NCBI GenBank assembly: GCA_033875315.1
Contig: JANRJG010000008.1
Coordinates: forward strand, 1 to 59,022
Source: Candidatus Methylacidiphilales bacterium
Lineage (GTDB): Bacteria > Verrucomicrobiota > Verrucomicrobiia > Methylacidiphilales > CAZTYG01
Length of the DNA: 59,022 nucleotides
Direction of reading: 5' to 3'
The notes below the pieces were generated by a model. It searched no databases. It was given only the letters and a program-made list of their open reading frames with translations, and had not been told where the DNA came from. This document shows positions 54,812-59,022 of the stretch, piece by piece. Every line of letters starts with the position of its first letter. Within the stretch, counting starts at the first letter, position 1. The translations under genes and the position numbers were made by a program.

Positions 54812-56350
54812 TTAGGCTATTTGTGGAAGGAGGTATCCGGGGAGGTCGGCGATGGGGATGCGTTCCTGCTTCATGCTGTCGCGGTGGCGCAGGGTCACGG
54901 TCCCGGTCTGGCCGGCATAGGGACCTTCCTTGGCGCCTTCCAAGGTTTCGAAGTCCACGGTGATGCCGAAGGGGGTGCCGATCTCGTCCTGGCGGCGGTA
55001 GCGGCGGCCGATGGCTCCGGATTCGTCGTAGAAGACGGCCATGTGGCGGCGCAGGGTGGTCTCGATTTCACGGGCCTGGGCGACGAGTTCCGGTTTGTTC
55101 TTGAGGAGAGGGAAGATGCCAACCTTGACCGGCGCGATGCGGGGGTGGAAGCGGAGGACGGTGCGGACTTCGCTCTGGCCTTTATCGTCGGTGACGGTTT
55201 CTTCGGCGTAGGCGGCAACGAGGACGGCAAGCAGGATGCGGTCGACGCCGACGGCGGGCTCGATGACGTGGGGGAGGAATTTCTGCTTGGTGGCTTCGTC
55301 GAAGTATTCCAGGGGTTTGCCGCTGTGCTTGGCGTGCTGGCCGAGGTCGTAGTCGCCGCGGGCGGCGATGCCCCAGAGTTCCTGGATACCGAAGGGGTAA
55401 CGGAACATGATGTCGGTGGTGCCGCGGGAGTAGAAGGCGAGTTTTTCCTTGGGGTGGTCGTATTCGCTCAGGAAGTCGGCGGGGATGCCGATGGAAATGA
55501 GCCAGTTTTTGCACCAGTCGATCCACTCGCGGTGGATTTTCTTCCAGTCGGCTTCGGGATGGATGAAGTATTCCATCTCCATTTGTTCGAACTCGCGGGA
55601 ACGGAAGATGAAGTTGCGGGGGGTGATCTCGTTGCGGAAGCTTTTGCCGATCTGGGCGATGCCGAACGGGAGTTTGACGCGGCCGGTGTCGACGACGGGT
55701 TTGAAGTCGACGAACATGCCCTGGGCGGTTTCGGGGCGGAGGTAGGCGGTGGAGGATTCGTCTTTGAGGGCGCCGACCTGGGTTTCGAACATGAGATTGA
55801 AATCTCTGGGCGGGGTGAGGGAACCGGGCTCACCGGTGGCGGGGGAGGGGATGAGGGGGATTTCGTCGGCGGTGGCCTCGGTGAAGCAACGGACTTGGAC
55901 GGGGGCGAGGGTGCCTTGGAGGGCTTTCTTGCGTTTGTAGGTTTCGGCGGCGGCTTGGAGGTCCTCCTGCACGCGTTCGTTTTCGAGGAGGGAGACGTAG
56001 CCGTGGGTGGTGCCGTCGATGATGACGGGGGCGAAGAAGATCTGGTCGGCGCGGAAGCGTTGTTTGGAGACCTTGCAATCGACCATGGGGTCGGAGAAGC
56101 CGTCGACGTGGCCGGAGGCTTTCCAAACATTGGGGTGCATGATGATGGAGGATTCGAGGCCGACGACGTCGTCGCGGCGCTGGACCATGTCGGTCCACCA
56201 GGCGTTGCGGAGATTGCGTTTGAGTTCGGTGCCGAGGGGGCCGAAGTCGAAGAAGCCGTTGAGGCCTCCGTAGATTTCGGAAGATTGAAAAATGAAGCCG
56301 CGCCGTTTGCAAAGGGCGGTGATTTTCTCCATGATGGGGTGCTCGGCCAT
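54812..56350 (-). CDS. glyQS: Glycyl-tRNA synthetase (homodimeric type)
   Basis: 512 residues. Class II motifs are present: motif 1 region [14 protein letters not shown], the glycine-specific [14 protein letters not shown], motif 2 [25 protein letters not shown] in pieces, and motif 3 [15 protein letters not shown]. The C-terminal anticodon-binding domain starts near [10 protein letters not shown]. This is the alpha2-type enzyme, not the alpha2beta2 GlyQ/GlyS pair. ATG 56350 is used because the upstream frame has no family sequence. It is divergent from the AsmA-like gene with 49 bases between. Confidence 0.95.
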   Translation of the reverse strand: MAEHPIMEKITALCKRRGFIFQSSEIYGGLNGFFDFGPLGTELKRNLRNAWWTDMVQRRDDVVGLESSIIMHPNVWKASGHVDGFSDPMVDCKVSKQRFRADQIFFAPVIIDGTTHGYVSLLENERVQEDLQAAAETYKRKKALQGTLAPVQVRCFTEATADEIPLIPSPATGEPGSLTPPRDFNLMFETQVGALKDESSTAYLRPETAQGMFVDFKPVVDTGRVKLPFGIAQIGKSFRNEITPRNFIFRSREFEQMEMEYFIHPEADWKKIHREWIDWCKNWLISIGIPADFLSEYDHPKEKLAFYSRGTTDIMFRYPFGIQELWGIAARGDYDLGQHAKHSGKPLEYFDEATKQKFLPHVIEPAVGVDRILLAVLVAAYAEETVTDDKGQSEVRTVLRFHPRIAPVKVGIFPLLKNKPELVAQAREIETTLRRHMAVFYDESGAIGRRYRRQDEIGTPFGITVDFETLEGAKEGPYAGQTGTVTLRHRDSMKQERIPIADLPGYLLPQIA

Positions 56351-56399
56351 GCTATTTCCTCGATTTGAAAAGGTTGGACGATAGCCTGCGCTCGGCGGA

Positions 56400-58775
56400 A
56401 TGAACACAGAAATTTCCAAACGCGGGACGGGTGCGAAAGCGGAGGCTGGGGGACGCCGCCGGCATTGGACGTGGCCGCGGTTCTTCTCCTACGGCCTTTT
56501 GGCGGTGTTGTTGCTGGTCCTGGTGGTGTTGATGGGGTTCCGGTACTACGGTCTGCCGGAAGCGATCGGGGTGCGGTTGCGGGACGAACTGGCCAAGAAG
56601 GGGCTGGCGGTGGATTTCCGGCGTCTCTATCTGGACCCGTTCGGGCGGGTGGTGGCGGAGGACCTGCAGGTCCGGCGTCAGGAGCGCGACATGTCGCAGA
56701 ACTTGCTGGTGGAGAAGCTGAGGTTTTCATTCAACTGGATTTCGTGGTGGCGGGGAGAGCCGTTCCTGGAAGCGGCATCGATGAGCGGCGCGGATCTGGA
56801 GGTGCCCTTGGACGGGGAGACCTCGGTGCGGTTGGAAGCGGTCAATGCGGACGTGCGTTTCAAGCCCGGGCAGCTGGTGGTGCGGGATTTCCGGGCCCGC
56901 CTGCTCAACCTGAATCTCCACGCCAGTGGAACGTTGGATTATGCCGGGTTCCAGCCGGGGGCGCCGCTGACGGCGGAAAAGATCCGGGCCCGGGCCGCGG
57001 CCTGGCGGTCGGTGGAAAAAATTCTGGGCGAATTCGGGGGCGAGCGGCCGATGAATTTGGACATCGAGGCCCGGATCAACCTGGCCCGGATGGATGATTG
57101 CACGGCGCGGATCGTCCTGGACGGAAAACGGCAGGAATGGCGGGGGGTGATCTGCGAGCGCATTCTGGCCGACATCCGGTATGAGAACCGGCTGGCGCAG
57201 GTTGAATTCGAGACGGCATTCCTGCGTGGTGGGGTTCGTGTCGAGGGGGCGTGGTCGCAGGGGCAGAAACAGGCGCGGGTTTCATTTGATGCCGACGCCG
57301 ATGTGTCCTTGATGGCGCCGGCCTTTCCCGGGGGGGTGGGGGAATGGCTGAAGGATGTGCGCTTCCGCACCCTGCCGGGTCTGGAGGGCACGGTCGATCT
57401 CGATTGGAGCGAGGGATTGCGCTACCTGATTGTCGGGCGGGCCAACTGGCGGGACTTCACCGTCAAGGACGCGTATTTTGAGTCGTTGTACCTGCCGCTG
57501 TCGTTCGATGGCAAGCGGATCATGGTGCCCGGGCTGACCTTGCGGGGGAGCCGGGGGCGGGCCGATCTGGAGTTGTTCTACGACGGACAGGAGACGTTCA
57601 AGGCCAAGCTCGACAGCACCATCGATCCGACGCAGTTTGCCCCGCTCTTCGGTTCCGGGGCCAAGCCGTTTTTCGACAGCCTCAAATTCCGGAATGACGG
57701 ACCGGTGGTGCATGCCGACTTCCAGGGGCGGGGGCTGAGAAAAGAGGGGATGACGGTCAGCGGACGGGTACAGGCTTTCGACTTTTCTTACAAGGGGGTA
57801 GCGCTCAAAGAGGTGGGGAGCAGTTTCCGTTATGCGGACGATGAGATCGACCTGCCGGATCTGCATCTGCGACGCGAGGAGGGTGAGGGGAGCGGTGCGG
57901 TCCGGCACAATTTCCGCACCCGCATCGTGGTTCTGAAGAACGTCAAGGCGCGGCTGCATCTGGCGGAGACGGCGCGGATCATCAGCAGCAAACTGGAGGA
58001 GTACGCCCAGCCGTACCGTTTCCTGGCCGCACCCTATGCCGAGGCCGAGGGCACGGTGGATGTGGACCACCAGAAGCTGACCGATCTGAAGGTGCATGTG
58101 GTTTCGCCGGAAGGCATGGACTACAAGTTCCTGGGCAAGGACGTGCGCCTCACGGATCTGGACGCCGATCTGGGCTTCAAGGGCATGGAGTTGAAGATCC
58201 TGCCCCGCAAGCCGGTGGGGCTGTTCGGTGGAAAAGCGGAACTGGACCTGGGGATCACCCTCACGCCCGAAGCACCCTACCGGGCCAAGGCCAAAATGAC
58301 CGATGCGGATTTCGGCGCGCTCATGCGGACCTACTTCGGAAACAGCGAGATCAGCGGTCGCGTCAGTGGGCAGATCAACCTGCGGGGCCTCCTCAATGAC
58401 ATGAAGAGCATTGACGGGTTCGGCACCATGGCGGTGACCAAGGGAGCGATCTACGACATCCCGATGTTCGGCGGTTTCTCCCAGGTGCTGAATTCCATCG
58501 TGCCCAACCTCGGCTATGCCGTGGCGGACAAAGCGCAGGCGGAATACATTTTCAAAAACGGGGTCATCCAGATGGACAAGGTGGACGTGGCGGCGACGAC
58601 CTTCGCACTGATTGGCAAGGGTACGTATGATTACGTCAACGACCGGGTGGACATGAACATGCGGGTGAACATGCGCGGATTGATGGGGATCGCGCTTTTC
58701 CCGGTGAGCAAGCTCTTCGAGTACGAAGGCAAGGGGACGCTGAATGACACCAAGTGGGGACCGAAGATGTTTTGA
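56400..58775 (+). CDS. AsmA-like envelope protein
   Basis: 791 residues. A cytoplasmic N-terminus of about 25 residues and one membrane helix ([20 protein letters not shown]) precede a very long periplasmic region of alternating strands. The end, [21 protein letters not shown] and onward to [16 protein letters not shown], matches the C-terminal region of AsmA/TamB-related proteins. Such proteins form grooves that carry phospholipid between membranes. The specific role here is unknown. A GGGCTT/AAGCCC hairpin follows the stop. Confidence 0.8.
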   Translation: MNTEISKRGTGAKAEAGGRRRHWTWPRFFSYGLLAVLLLVLVVLMGFRYYGLPEAIGVRLRDELAKKGLAVDFRRLYLDPFGRVVAEDLQVRRQERDMSQNLLVEKLRFSFNWISWWRGEPFLEAASMSGADLEVPLDGETSVRLEAVNADVRFKPGQLVVRDFRARLLNLNLHASGTLDYAGFQPGAPLTAEKIRARAAAWRSVEKILGEFGGERPMNLDIEARINLARMDDCTARIVLDGKRQEWRGVICERILADIRYENRLAQVEFETAFLRGGVRVEGAWSQGQKQARVSFDADADVSLMAPAFPGGVGEWLKDVRFRTLPGLEGTVDLDWSEGLRYLIVGRANWRDFTVKDAYFESLYLPLSFDGKRIMVPGLTLRGSRGRADLELFYDGQETFKAKLDSTIDPTQFAPLFGSGAKPFFDSLKFRNDGPVVHADFQGRGLRKEGMTVSGRVQAFDFSYKGVALKEVGSSFRYADDEIDLPDLHLRREEGEGSGAVRHNFRTRIVVLKNVKARLHLAETARIISSKLEEYAQPYRFLAAPYAEAEGTVDVDHQKLTDLKVHVVSPEGMDYKFLGKDVRLTDLDADLGFKGMELKILPRKPVGLFGGKAELDLGITLTPEAPYRAKAKMTDADFGALMRTYFGNSEISGRVSGQINLRGLLNDMKSIDGFGTMAVTKGAIYDIPMFGGFSQVLNSIVPNLGYAVADKAQAEYIFKNGVIQMDKVDVAATTFALIGKGTYDYVNDRVDMNMRVNMRGLMGIALFPVSKLFEYEGKGTLNDTKWGPKMF

Positions 58776-58780
58776 TGGGG

Positions 58781-58796
58781 GGGCTTGGAGAAGCCC
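58781..58796 (+). terminator. Possible weak terminator hairpin
   Basis: GGGCTT-GGAG-AAGCCC is a perfect 6-bp stem just after the AsmA-like stop codon, followed only by TTAG rather than a T-run. It may be an intrinsic terminator of low strength or a chance palindrome next to the repeat element. Confidence 0.3.
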
Positions 58797-58798
58797 TT

Positions 58799-59022
58799 AG
58801 AGCCTATCCGGATAACCCGCGTGACCCGCGCTGGGGATCAAAAAGCCGTCCGGCGAGGCGCGAGAAGGGAGCAGGTATGAAATATACCCGTGACCGACGA
58901 GCAACAAAGCGGGGCGGCTTTTTGGCCCCAGCCCAGAGGGTGATGGCGGCACCTGCCCACCCCCTTCGTCGTCTCTTCCTTGCGTATCTCGTCCCGATAT
59001 GCGCGGTCGCTCCTCCTCGGGC
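58799..59022. mobile_element. MITE-like element, copy 2 (inverted, truncated by window end)
   Basis: The sequence begins AGAGCCTATCCGGATAACCC and follows the reverse complement of 1187-1463 for 224 bases with about ten differences. The distal terminal repeat lies outside the window. It directly follows the AsmA-like gene. See copy 1 for structure and coding assessment. Confidence 0.8.

Noticed and set aside
54734-56368. Long plus-strand open frame (544 codons) opposite glycyl-tRNA synthetase
   Set aside because: It is antisense to a highly conserved gene, is extremely rich in Gly, Val, Asp and Glu, and matches no family. It is a shadow caused by high GC.

Overview
The window is GC-rich chromosomal DNA from a Gram-negative bacterium, most likely a Verrucomicrobiota (Opitutales-like) member. 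That placement is an inference. It rests on outer-membrane polysaccharide export genes, a futalosine-type menaquinone gene set, a PQQ sugar dehydrogenase fused to cytochrome c, and many small inverted-repeat elements, some carrying GxxExxY nuclease-like genes. No rRNA or tRNA gene was seen.

Layout. Positions 1-1463 hold the start of an IS630-like transposase, a secreted PDZ protein and two inverted-repeat elements. A glycosyltransferase on the plus strand (1878-2993) converges on a minus-strand operon of about 20 kb (23176 down to 2974). That operon has 16 exopolysaccharide (EPS) genes. They cover a WecG-type transferase carrying two STAS domains, GT4/GT2 transferases, an ExeA-like ATPase, a Wzz-like co-polymerase, two Wza-like exporters, an O-antigen-ligase-like polymerase, a phosphoesterase, a nitroreductase-methyltransferase fusion, an unknown toroid-like protein, a flippase, a pyruvyl transferase, an alkaline-phosphatase-fold protein and a membrane-anchored response regulator. 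Most junctions are ATGA overlaps. The one large gap (5660-6438) holds an inserted repeat/GxxExxY element whose repeats now encode the ends of both neighbouring genes.

Positions 23296-36451 form a signalling and EPS-initiation block. It holds a PilJ-type hybrid histidine kinase, a second hybrid kinase with a LOV blue-light domain, a single-domain response regulator, an RsbW-like kinase/GAF/PP2C phosphatase protein, a left-handed beta-helix protein, an initiating sugar-phosphate transferase, a GT4 enzyme, a stand-alone STAS protein and a nucleotidyltransferase-like protein. With the two STAS domains on the WecG-type enzyme, this is the full parts list for a partner switch (kinase, phosphatase, STAS substrates) wired to EPS synthesis and possibly to light. 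It is the most interesting system here.

Positions 36452-45007 are housekeeping: ygfZ, then a plus-strand menaquinone operon (ubiD, a beta-barrel-like protein, ubiX, ubiA, mqnE), the SRP RNA, folD and an M24 peptidase. Positions 45058-50306 hold parB, mutL (with altered endonuclease motifs), a second GxxExxY-derived element, and thiC under a TPP riboswitch. From 50307 to the end come repeat-rich spacers, a gene broken by an in-frame TAG, a 1007-residue PQQ dehydrogenase/dihaem cytochrome/GH12-like fusion, glycyl-tRNA synthetase and an AsmA-like protein. A second copy of the 277-bp inverted-repeat element closes the window, inverted relative to the first.
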